A stretch of DNA of 64,000 nt, from assembly GCA_963847235.1 (NCBI GenBank), contig CAWJYU010000014.1:62001-126000 (forward strand). Reading direction: 5' to 3'. The DNA is from JACDAN01 sp963847235 (GTDB lineage Bacteria; Actinomycetota; Thermoleophilia; Gaiellales; Gaiellaceae). Position numbers and translations under genes: made by a program. This document shows positions 44,479-53,842 of the stretch, piece by piece. Position 1 is the stretch's first letter. Each line of letters begins with the position of its first letter. The notes beneath the pieces were generated by a model. That model had not been told where the DNA came from. It was given only the letters and a program-made list of their open reading frames with translations, and did no database searches.

Positions 44479-44506
44479 TTGCAGACCCGCTTTCGAGTCG
44501 TATATT
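44479..44506 (+). promoter_or_regulatory. Promoter of sialidase-like propeller 2
   Basis: TTGCAG (44479-44484), 16-bp spacer, TATATT (44501-44506). GGGGGAGAG precedes ATG 44539. Confidence 0.6.
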
Positions 44507-44538
44507 CGCGCGGCTCGACAATCGAGATAGGGGGAGAG

Positions 44539-46730
44539 ATGAGACGGTTCATCGGCGCGACGATCGCGCTCGCCCTGCTTTCGGTCCTGGCGGTCTCAGG
44601 GGCGACCGCCGCCAAGCCGCTTCGGGGGCCGACGCATCCACCGAGCCACATGCAGCGCCTGACCGGAACGCCGACGGCAAGAAGCTTCGCCGAAATGCGC
44701 TCGCGCGACTTCGGCAGACACGTGACGGAGTGCCCGTACGCGAAATACGCGGACGACGAGAAGCCGCTCGACCGGATCGAGCGCGACCGCGTCTGGCAGC
44801 TGAGCGAGCGCGGCGACGACATCCGGTTCAACTACGACCTCTCGTGCTTCCCGCAGAACGAGACGTCGATCGCAATCAACCCGCGAGAGACGAAGAACAT
44901 GGTGGGCGGCGCGAACGACTACCAGGGCGACTACAACCAGTTCGACGCGACGTCGAGCCGGGGCAAGGGCAACTACGGCTCCACCAACCCGAGCCCGTCG
45001 AACCCCGCCGGCGCCCTGACGCAGAGCGATCCTGTCTTCGTCTACGACCGGGACGGCATCGCCTACAACCAGGAGATCGCGTTCGCGGCTGACGACTCGA
45101 ACGGCGTCTTCGTCTGGCGGTCGACGAACGGCGGCTTCACGTGGACGCGGCCGTGTGTGCCGATTGCGAACTCGCAGACTCCGGAGCCGGACGATGCGGT
45201 CTGCGGCGGCGTGGGCGATCCGCGGCAGCCGGGTGACGGCGTGATCACGTGGAACCAGGACCCGACACCGGGCACCTTCGACGGGGATGCGCCGTTCGAC
45301 GACAAGAACTGGATGGCGGCAGGGCCTCGGCCCGACGGCGTCGAGCCGGTGTGCTTCAGCCCGATCACGCGGACGCCGACACGGTGCGAGCGTGGTGTCG
45401 TCGGCTCCGACCGCCTCCACGCGACCTGGACTCGCTTCGACACCCAGGGTTGCGACGAGCCCAACGAGTTCGAGGTGCCGTGCGAGGGACGGATCTGGCA
45501 CAGCTACTCGGACGATCAGGCCCGCTCGTGGTCGCCGGCGAAGCCGATCAGCGGCACCGCCGCGTTCTGCATCGGCATCGGACCGCTGGGCGACGACGTC
45601 TGCGACGACAACCAGTTCTCGGTGCCGACCGTGCACCCGAGGACCGGCCTGCTCGGCGTGGCGTTCGAGAACTTCAACACGGCCGGCGAGAACCAGTACC
45701 TCTTCGTCCGCTCCCGCGACGGCGGGCAGACGTTCCAGGGGCCGTTCTTCGTCTCCCCGGTGTACGACGTCAACTACCCGCTGGGCGCGACCCGGCCCGA
45801 CTGCGTCGCACGCGGCCAGTCGGCGGGTCGCGAGGTGCTCACGAACAGCTGCTTCCGCGTGAACGCGGGAGGGAACGTGGCCGTCGACAAGCGCGGGAAC
45901 AGCATGACTTCCGGGTTCGGGGACGACTTCTACCTCGTCCTGTCCGACAACCGGAACGGGACGCCGGCGAGCTCGAACACCGACGTCTTCTTCTTCCGGT
46001 CGACGAACGGAGGCTCGAGCTGGGTCGGCCCGACCCGCGTCAACGACGACAGGTCGGTCGCGGCACCGAACCGGAACCTGCCGACGATGGGCAACTACGG
46101 CAACGACCAGTGGTTCCCGTGGATCGACGTGAACGCGGACGGAACCCTGGCGCTCGCGTTCTACGACCGGCGGCTGGACGAGGACTCGCGAGGCGAACGC
46201 CTGGCCGACGAGCCGTCAGCGTCCCGGGCAACTACCTGACGTGGCGCTGGGGCGCCGGCTGCGACATCGACCGCACGCCGTCGCGCGAGTGCCTCGCACC
46301 GGGAGCGGAAGTGATCCCGCAGCCGACCGAGCCGATCGACCTCGGGCCGGGCTCGGCGCCGCAGCCCGGACAGGGGCCGAGCTACCTCGGGCCGTTCGCG
46401 AACCAGGTCATCTCGGACGTTCCGTCCAACATGGACTACTCGTTCCGGGCCGGCCTGTTCATGGGCGACTACGACCAGGTCAGCTACCCGAACTTCCCGC
46501 AGCTCCAGAACCGCCACGACGACGACGCTGTGGCGATCTGGACGGACGCCCGCAACGGGCGCGGCTCGGGAGCGCCGACCTCGTTCCAGGCCGGGCGCAA
46601 TCCCGCCTGCGAGCAGGCGGACATGTTCCTCGACTTCTTCAACCCGCTGAGGGAGGACCACAGCGACGCGGTGAGCGAGAGCGAGGAGAACGCCTTCCTC
46701 GTCACCCCCTGCCCCGGGGACGACGACTAG
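44539..46730 (+). CDS. Secreted sialidase-like BNR protein 2, frameshifted near 46195
   Basis: Signal peptide (FIGATIALALLSVLAVSGATAA), HVTECPYAKYADDEKPLDRIERDRVWQL, CFPQNETSIAINPRETKNMVGGANDY, then blades with WRSTNGGFTWTRP, SRDGGQTFQGPFF and STNGGSSWVGPTRVN. Two QFSVPTVHPRTGLLGVAFE-type segments resemble sialidase/exo-glycosidase propellers. At ~46190-46235 the frame shifts; homology continues with GNYLTWRWGAGCD, DVPSNMDYSFRAGLFMGDY and ends FLVTPCPGDDD. It is a paralogue of the 41505 gene. Only one small region is damaged, so a sequence error is plausible. Confidence 0.72.
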
Positions 46731-46752
46731 GCAGGCAAGCCACAGAGCGATG

Positions 46753-46780
46753 CGAAGGGCCGCCTCCGGGCGGCCCTTCG
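46753..46780 (+). terminator. GGGCCGCC-type terminator 5
   Basis: CGAAGGGCCGCC-TCCG-GGCGGCCCTTCG followed by TTTG, after the second sialidase-like gene. Confidence 0.82.
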
Positions 46781-46807
46781 TTTGTCTCGGCCGATTTCCG
46801 GACCTGT

Positions 46808-46883
46808 ATATCCGTGCGGATATCGGCACTTGAATATTCGCACTGATATCCGTCGAATTGGACTTGATATCAAGGCGTAAATA
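46808..46883 (+). promoter_or_regulatory. Palindrome array before the first RHH gene
   Basis: Four AT-rich palindromes in 66 bp: ATATCCG-TG-CGGATAT (46808-46823), GAATATTC (46832-46839), GATATC (46845-46850), TTGATATCAA (46864-46873). TAAATA at 46878-46883 is a possible -10. Arc/MetJ-type RHH proteins bind such short palindromes cooperatively, so autoregulation by the gene just downstream is likely. Confidence 0.6.
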
Positions 46884-46905
46884 CGTCAGGGTTGCGCGGC
46901 TGAAA

Positions 46906-47106
46906 GTGGCAGGGGAGGTCTATCGCTTCTTGCTCCGGATGCCTTCGCATCTTCGGGAGCAGCTCCACGCCGCGGCCGCACGGTCCGGAGGAGCCTCAAC
47001 GCCGAGCTCGTTCACCGGCTGGAGCGAAGCCTCGCCGCGAGCAGTGCGTCCTCGGACGCCTGCGACAGCGACAAGGGGAGGGCAGTATGCGAACGACGAA
47101 CACTGA
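46906..47106 (+). CDS. Arc-type ribbon-helix-helix regulator 1 (frameshifted)
   Basis: GTG 46906 gives AGEVYRFLLRMPSHLREQLHAAAARSG, which matches the beta strand and helix A of Arc-family DNA-binding domains. One surplus base near 46990 then breaks the frame; without it helix B reads RSLNAELVHRLERSLAASS. It overlaps the start of the propeller gene at 47087. It is very similar to the RHH at 50093. It probably represses its own promoter and that of the linked propeller gene. The RHH assignment is secure; the exact 3' end is not. Confidence 0.65.
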   Translation: MAGEVYRFLLRMPSHLREQLHAAAARSGGASTPSSFTGWSEASPRAVRPRTPATATRGGQYANDEH

Positions 47107-49973
47107 GGCGCTGGTCGATCGCGGCCGGCGTCCTCGCCTCGGCGATGATCGTCGGGTTCTCGGCACTCGTCCTGAACGGGGCGGCACCGGCAGGATCCGC
47201 GTCGAGGCGGAGCTGCCGGGCGCTAGGCGGCGCATCTCGCAGGATCTGAGGCAGGCAGCTCCAGGAAACCAGGGCATGAGCACGACGGGCCGGGCGGTGC
47301 GGCCGACGCCGCGTTCGCCCAGCCGCGCGTTCCCGGACACCACGATCTCGGTCGCCGAGATGGAGGGAGCACGGGACGCATTCGCGCCTCGAAGGGCCGG
47401 CGTTCCCGAAGGGCAAGGGAAAGAAGGGGACTGGGAGAGCGTCGGGCCGAGCAGAGGCGCTGTATCCGCGACTCTGCCGTTCCTGAACTCGTTCCTGTAC
47501 GTGCCGAACACGTACGTCGCCGGCGGCCGGACGACCGTCGATCGCGATCGCCGACACGTGCAAGCCGGGGCAACTGCCGGCTGTACATCACGCCGGCGGG
47601 CGGCGGGATCTGGACGACGAAGAACGGCTGGCCGGAGACGCCGCACTGGGAGTACCTCGGCGGCCCGCTGGGCATCAACTCGGCCGGCGCGGTCACGATC
47701 GACTCGAACGACCCGAGCCGGCAAGACGGTCTACGTCGGCACCGGCGAGGCGAACATCTGCGGCTCCGGCTGCGTCGCCGGCGTCGGGCATCTACAAGTC
47801 GACCAACGGCGGCCAGACGTGGAAGGCCCGCTCGGCGGCGGCGCCACCGACACGGGCAATCCGTCGCGGCAAGGGCGTCGGCAGAGATCCTCGATCCAGC
47901 CCGACAGCACGAACACGATCTACGCGCCACGACGACCGCCCTCCGCGGCATGTCCGGTCGTGCTGCATGGGCGTCACCCGGCCCGTTCCGGGCGCGGCCA
48001 AGTGGGGCCTGTACAAGTCGACGAACGGCGGCGCCACGTGGAGCTTCATCCACAACGGCTCCGCGAACGCGGCCGACTGCACCGGCGACTCTCACCGAGT
48101 TCAACAACGTCGTGCCGCCGTGCTCGCCGCGCGGCGTCCGGTCGCTCGCGCTCGACCCGTCGAACCCGAGCATCATCTACGCGGGCTCGTACGCACGAGG
48201 CGTCTGGCGCTCGACCGACGGCGGGGCGACCTGGACGCAGATCAAGCCGTCGCTCAACTCGGCGATCATCCAGACGCGGCCCGAACCTCGCGTCAACGAC
48301 GCTGCGAACGGCAAGACCCGCATGTACGTCTACGAGGGTCACATCGGGCGCACCGGTCGGCGCACCACCGTCCCGCAGCACTCGCGGCTCTTCCGCAGCG
48401 ACAGCGTGTCGACGGGAGCCCCGACGTTCACGGACCTGACGAGCCCCGATCCCGCACAGCCCGGGTTCGCGACCTTCAACCAGTGACGGGCGCAGTGCTG
48501 GTACGACGCGTTCGTCTACACGCCGAAGGGCCATCCGAACATGGTCTACACCGGAGGCTCGTACTCCTACGGAGAGATGATCGCCAACAAGCGTGGAGTC
48601 GTCCTCTCGATGGATGCAGGCGTGAGCGGGACGGACATGACGTTCGACGGGACGGATTCGCTCCATCCGAACGGGCTCCATCCCGACCAGCACGACCTCG
48701 TCACGAACCCGAACAACCCGCTCCAGTTCTTCGAGACGAACGACGGCGGCGTCATGCGCTCGAGCGGCGCCCTCGTCAATCGCTCGTCCTGGTGCACGGG
48801 ACCGCCGAACCGGGGTCTGCGAACCCGGTCGCAGACGGCTCGCTGTCAGCAGATGCTCTCGCGCGATCCCATCCAAGCTGGACGGGATCAACGACGGCCT
48901 GTCCACGCTCCAGTGGATCAAGGTGACGACCAGCCCGCACAACCCGCAGCTGCTCCAGGGCGGGACGCAGGACAACGGTACCTGGGAGACGCCCGGGAAC
49001 CCGGCGAAGTGGGAGAACACGATGATCGGTGACGGCGGCTGGAACGGCTTCGACGTCGCCAATCCCGAACTTCCGCTTCCACTCGTTCTTCGACGCATCG
49101 CCGGACGTGAACTTCGAGGGCGGCAACATCGCCACGTGGATCTCGGTCTACGACCCGCTCTTCGGGCACGCCGGCACGAACTTCTACTCGCCGATCATCA
49201 GCGACCCGGTGGAGAGCGGCTGGATGTTCGCCGGCACGGGCGGACGGCGTACCGGACGAAGACCCACGGCCTCGGCACGATGACGATGGCCGAGGCGCAA
49301 CCAGCACTGCAACTCATGGACGGGCGACTTCGCGGTCACGTGCGGTGACTGGGCCGAGCTCGGCCCGACCCGGCTGACAGTCGCTTCTGGGGCGACCGTG
49401 CAGGCGGCAACGTCGCCGCGGTCGAGCGGACTAAGGCCGATACGGCGTCGGCCTGGGCGGCGACCATCGACCGGCCGGGTGTTCGTCACGAAGAACGTCG
49501 GCGCCGTGAGTCCCGCCAGCGCGGTCACGTGGACGACGTCGTCTGGACGATCGACACGACGATCGACGCCGGACCGCTTCGTCACGAGCATCTACGTGGA
49601 TCTCGACGAACGGGAACCAGGCATGGATCTCGTACAGCGGCTACGGCGCGAATACGCCGGCAGCCCGGGCACATCGTCGAGGTGACGTACAACCCGGTCA
49701 CCGGGCACGTCGACGTGGGTGGACAGGTCGTACAACTTCGGCGACCTGCCCATCAACGACCTCGTCCGCGACGACGTCGACGGGTGATCTGTACGCCGGC
49801 ATCCGACTTCGGCGTCTCTCCGCCTGGCCGCCGGCACAACGACGTGGACGAGCTCCCCGCCGGGGCATGCCGAACGTCGAGGTGACGAGCCTGACGATCA
49901 TCCCGAGCGAGCGGGAGCTGTACGCCGCGTCGCACGGCTCGGCTCATCGATCTGGAGGCTGAACCTGGACTGA
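47087..49973 (+). pseudogene. Secreted BNR/VPS10-type propeller, many 1-nt indels (copy 2)
   Basis: ATG 47087 follows AAGGGGAGGG. With indels corrected it reads a signal peptide (SIAAGVLASAMIVGFSALVL) and ~900 residues homologous to the 37992 product: TPAGGGIWTTKNGWPE, VYVGTGEANICGSGCVAG, KWGLYKSTNGGATWSF, GGVMRSSGALVN, LLQGGTQDNGTWETPG, ending VTSLTIIPSERELYAASHG. At least fifteen frame changes occur, mostly one G or C added to or lost from a short run (e.g. near 47537, 47569, 47718, 47787, 48090), plus an in-frame TGA at 48484. Protein motifs between indels are undamaged, so it is either recent inactivation or local sequence error. The end is TGA 49971-49973. Confidence 0.7.
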
Positions 49974-50004
49974 TGACGACGACGTTAGTCGCAACGCGAA
50001 CGCC

Positions 50005-50029
50005 GAGGGGCCGCCTTGTGCGGCCCCTC
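50005..50029 (+). terminator. GGGCCGC-type terminator 6
   Basis: GAGGGGCCGC-CTTGT-GCGGCCCCTC, a variant of the locus terminator after propeller copy 2. Confidence 0.75.
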
Positions 50030-50041
50030 ACATGTTTCTGC

Positions 50042-50079
50042 AGATATCTACTTGATATCGCAGGCGAGATCGTTAAGTA
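50042..50079 (+). promoter_or_regulatory. Promoter and palindromes before the second RHH gene
   Basis: TTGATA (50052-50057), 16-bp spacer, TAAGTA (50074-50079). AGATATCT (50042-50049) and TTGATATC (50052-50059) repeat the GATATC core seen before RHH gene 1. The -10 ends 13 nt before ATG 50093, giving a very short leader. Confidence 0.6.
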
Positions 50080-50092
50080 TCCGCTCCGCTAT

Positions 50093-50297
50093 ATGGCGGG
50101 AGAGGTCTATCGCTTTCTGCTCCGGATGCCTACGCATCTTCGCGAGCGGCTCATTGACGCGACCAACGAGTCCGGCAAGAGCCTCAACTCCGAGATCGTG
50201 AGCCGGCTCGAGCAGAGCCTCGCCGATGACCCCGGCGTCGTCCGCCGCCTGGGTCTGCGGATATCCGGCGCCTGGACGGCGCCTGGGGAGCGGATAA
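50093..50297 (+). CDS. Arc-type ribbon-helix-helix regulator 2
   Basis: ATG 50093 gives AGEVYRFLLRMPTHLRERL and NESGKSLNSEIVSRLEQSL: the complete beta-helix-helix core of an Arc/MetJ-like DNA-binding protein, in frame. The frame as given stays open into the next gene, but a TAA at 50295-50297 is one base out of frame, so a +1 insertion after the RHH core would explain the missing stop. The product would be ~67 residues. A close paralogue of RHH 1; both stand directly before a propeller gene. Confidence 0.75.
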
Positions 50298-50314
50298 CCC
50301 GCGAAGGGGGGAGC

Positions 50315-53300
50315 ATGTCACTCGAAACAAGAATCCGCGCCGGACAACTCGTCGGCGTCGGGTCGCCATCGGGCTCGCGGCGGTTGCGCAGTCGCTGGCG
50401 GCGCGCTCGGTGCCGCGCCGTCACGCTGAACGGGTCGACTCAGACGGCCGCGCCGGTCGCAGGCGGCGGAGCTACGAGTTCTCACCGGCGCTTGCGCAGA
50501 AGCTCGCGAGCGCGCAGCGAGTTCGCGCCCGCCGAGACGCAGTACGAGGGCGGCCAAGAAATGGGGGACGGCGCACTGGACTGGCAGATGCACGTCGACG
50601 CCGCGCATCGACATCCCGCTCGCCGCGATCACCGGTAGCCGCGAGGACTGGAAGACGCTGAAGGGCCGCGGCGGAAACTCGGGGGCCAAGCTCGGAGACA
50701 AGGTGGACGAACCTGGGCCCGGACAATGCGGTCTACCCGCTGAATCCGTTCCGGAACCGGTTCGTCTACGTCCCGAACGAGTACGTCGCCGCAGGACGGA
50801 CGTCGCACAGCGTGATCGACCCGAACTGCGGCGCGTCGAGCTGCCGCTACTGGATCGCGAACGCCGGCGGCGGCATCTGGAGGACGGACAACGTCTTCGC
50901 TTCGCAACCGAAGTGGGAGTACGTCTCCTCGGAGTTCCAGCACAACAACACGGCGGCGCTGGAGCTCGACCCGAACGATTCGACGAGCGACATGATCTAT
51001 GCCGGAACCGGCGAGCCGAACACGTGCCGCAGCGGTTGTATCGCCGGCGTCGGCCTGTACAAGTCGAAGGACGGCGGCGACCACTGGAGCGGCCCGATCG
51101 GCGTCGCAGTACTTCAGCGGCCGTGGCATCGGCTCGATCCAGGTCAAGCCCGGCGACTCGAAGACGATCTTCGTCGGCTCGGGTGCACAGGGCTCCCGCG
51201 GCATCAGCAGCACGTGCTGCACGGGTGTCGACCGTGGAGCGAACATCCCCGGCGCTCCGCACTTCGGGCTCTGGCGCTCGACCGACGGCGGCGAGACGTT
51301 CTCGCTCGTGAACCAGGGCAACACCACGAACTGCACGACGAACACGCCGACCGAGGTGTTCCTCGGCACTGACGGCGTGCTCGCCGCGCGGCGCTCGGCG
51401 GGTGCACTTCGACCCGAACGACCCGAACACCGTCTACGCGACCTTCAGGCGAAGGGCATCTGGCGCTCGTACGCGAACGGCGACCCGGGCACGTGGGTGC
51501 AGATCTTCGCGCCACGCGGGCCCTCGACGAGCCCCGCTACGGGTGCCGACGTCGAGCGGGCCGAGTTCGACGTCGTCGCGCTGCCGGGCGGCGTCACGAC
51601 GCGGATGTACGTGGGCGTCGGAAGCGGTGCCGGCCAGACGGCGAAGTTCTTCCGGAGCGACAAGCGAACGCAGCCGTGCCGGCGCCGGCCTTCACGGAAC
51701 TGACGAACAACACCAGCCAGGGGTTCTGTGACCCGCAGTGCAACTACGACAGCTACGTGCTACGTGCCGCGCAAGGCCGACGGGACGGCTCACGATCCCA
51801 ACACCGTCTACCTGCTCGGCGACAACGAGTACAACGAAGCTGCACAGGGAACGTCCAACGGTCGTGCCGTCCTCCTGTCGACCAACGCAGGTGCGTCCTT
51901 CACCGACATGACCTACGACGCGACCAGCGACCTCCAGCCGCACGGAATCCATCCCGACCAGCACTCGATCGTCACGAATCCCGCGCGACTGGAAGCAGTT
52001 CGTCGAGACGGGTGACGGCGGCGTCGTCCGCTCGAACGGCAACTTCGTCGACGACTCGGCCCAGTGCGCGAGGTACAGCCCGCCGCGACTCCCAGTCGTC
52101 TCGCGACGTGTCAGGCGGTGACCAGCAGGATCCCGGAGCGCATCGAGTCCGTCAACAAGGGACTCAACAACCTCCACTTCTACCAGGTGACCTTCAATCC
52201 GAACCGCCCCGGCGAGCTGGCCGGCGGCGCGCAGGACAACGGCTCGTGGATGAGGGTCCCGGGACGAAGACATGGGTCGAGACGTTCGTCGCCGACGGTG
52301 CGTACAACGGCTTCGACGCCGAGGACGCCGAACTACTCGATGTTCTCGTGGCAGGGCGGCTCGCTCGCCGTGCTCGACCAGCCGCGAAACCAGGAGGCCG
52401 GGTTCTGGATCTCGGACACGCTGCTGCGTGCTCGGGGCGGCGACCGTTCCCGCTATCCCCGCGAGGCGGCGGCGTTCATCGCTCCGACGCTCTTCCACCC
52501 GAAGGTCAGCAAGCTGATGTTCACCGGACGCGAGCACGTGTTCCGCTCGCTGAACGGCGGCATCAACCCGACCTTCCCGTACGCGAAGGTCGAGGAGCAC
52601 TGCAACGTCTGGATCGGCGACGGGGACATCGACGAGAGCGGCGCCTACGTGCCGAACATCGACGTCTGCGACGACTGGAAGGCGATGGGCGATCCGGGCC
52701 ATGGCGGCCGGCTCACCTACGGCCCGGCCGGCAGCGTGCCCGGCCGCCGGCGAGCCCCGACGCGCGCTCGTGGACGGTGGCGTGCCCGGCCCCGTATCCG
52801 TGGGGTGACTGACCGCTCCGGCGGCCACATCTCGGCGAACGAGCCGTCACCGTCCGACCAGAACGTCGTCTGGGCGGCGACCAGCGGAGGCCGGATCTTC
52901 GTCACGACGAATGCGGCCGCGGCCAACCCGGCCACGATCGCGTGGACGCGGATCGACCCGAGCTCGTCGGTCGACCCGCCGCGGTACCCGACAGACATCT
53001 ACATCGACCCGTCGGACCCGAACCACGCGCTACATCACGTACAGCGGCTACAACCACGTGACGCCGGACACGCCGGGTCACGTCTTCGAGGTCCGTACAA
53101 CCCGACGACGGGTACAGCGACGTTCACGCTCCTCGACGGCTCCGGACCGGAACGCGATCGGCGATCTGCCGGTCGGAACGATCGAGCGGGACGAGACGAA
53201 GGGCACCCTCTACGCCGGGACGGACTTCGGCGTGATCAGGCGTGTCAACGCGGGAACCGGTTGGACTTCGGTCGCACCCGGCCTGCCGACGACGACGGTT

Positions 53301-53432
53301 CCGTTCCTGAAGATCGACCAGGACAACCGCGTCATGTACGTCACGACGCACGGCTTCGGCGCCTGGTCGTTGAGCTTCGGGCGCGGCGGCGGTGACGACG
53401 ACGACGATGACGACGCTAGCCCACGCGTCTAG
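50315..53432 (+). pseudogene. Secreted BNR/VPS10-type propeller with poly-Asp tail, many 1-nt indels (copy 3)
   Basis: ATG 50315 follows AAGGGGGGAGC. Corrected reading gives a signal peptide (VAIGLAAVAQSLAA) and a propeller close to copies 1 and 2: FVYVPNEYVAAGRTSH, YWIANAGGGIWRTDN, MIYAGTGEPNTCRSGCIAG, LYKSKDGGDHWSGP, STNAGASFTDMTYD, LAGGAQDNGSWM, VFRSLNGGINPTFPY, ATSGGRIFVTTNAAAANP, YAGTDFGVIRRVNAGTGW. It ends GRGGG plus seven Asp and ASPRV. Frame changes occur at least a dozen times, mostly in G/C runs. Stretches of 100-200 codons are clean (52100-52700, 53130-53432). Confidence 0.7.
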
Positions 53433-53441
53433 AGCACTGCA

Positions 53442-53467
53442 GAAGGGCCGCCTCCGGGCGGCCCTTC
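53442..53467. terminator. GGGCCGCC-type terminator 7 (bidirectional)
   Basis: GAAGGGCCGCC-TCCG-GGCGGCCCTTC lies between propeller copy 3 and the convergent small secreted protein gene, 8 nt from the latter's stop. Confidence 0.8.
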
Positions 53468-53474
53468 GCGTTCC

Positions 53475-53840
53475 TTACGGAGCAGCGCAGTAGAGCTGCG
53501 AGTAGTTCACCGACGCACGACTCCCCTTGGAGCCGACCGCGGTCACCGAGAGGCCGTTGCACGGATCGACGCTGCGAAGGCGGATCGTGAAAGCGCCCCG
53601 CGCCGAGGCTCGAACCTGCCTCACAGGGATGCCGGTGAGCCGGACGACTTCGCCGCTCTTGAAGCCGGTTCCGGCGACGATCGTCGTCGGGATGACCGGC
53701 TTGATCGTCAGGCGCGCCCTGCCCGGCGCAGCCGGTGCCTGGAGGACCTTTCCAGTGCCGGTGGCAGGGACGGCCTCGGGGCCCGCGCCGAAGAGCGTCA
53801 TGCCTCCGAGGTACACGAGGAGCGCAAGCAGGAGCATCAT
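53475..53840 (-). CDS. Small secreted two-Cys protein (paralogue B)
   Basis: 121 residues. An N-terminal hydrophobic segment (LLLALLVYLGGMTLFGAG) acts as signal peptide or anchor, followed by a Pro/Ala linker and a beta domain: IKPVIPTTIVAGTGFKSGEVVRLTG, GAFTIRLRSVDPCNGLSVTAVGSKGSRASVNYSQLYC (quoted as landmarks only: DPCNGLSVTAVGSKGSRA). It is a paralogue of the 41042 gene, with both Cys conserved. It lies 2 nt after the lipA stop on the same strand and may be co-transcribed with lipA. Confidence 0.65.
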   Translation of the reverse strand: MMLLLALLVYLGGMTLFGAGPEAVPATGTGKVLQAPAAPGRARLTIKPVIPTTIVAGTGFKSGEVVRLTGIPVRQVRASARGAFTIRLRSVDPCNGLSVTAVGSKGSRASVNYSQLYCAAP

Positions 53841-53842
53841 CG

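Noticed and set aside
46985..53130. Programmed ribosomal frameshifting in the propeller genes
   Set aside because: Too many changes, in both directions, without slippery heptamers; indels or sequence error explain them better.
37841..53467. Seven similar short hairpins considered as a dispersed CRISPR-like or MITE array
   Set aside because: They are kilobases apart, always just after a stop codon, and behave as intrinsic terminators.
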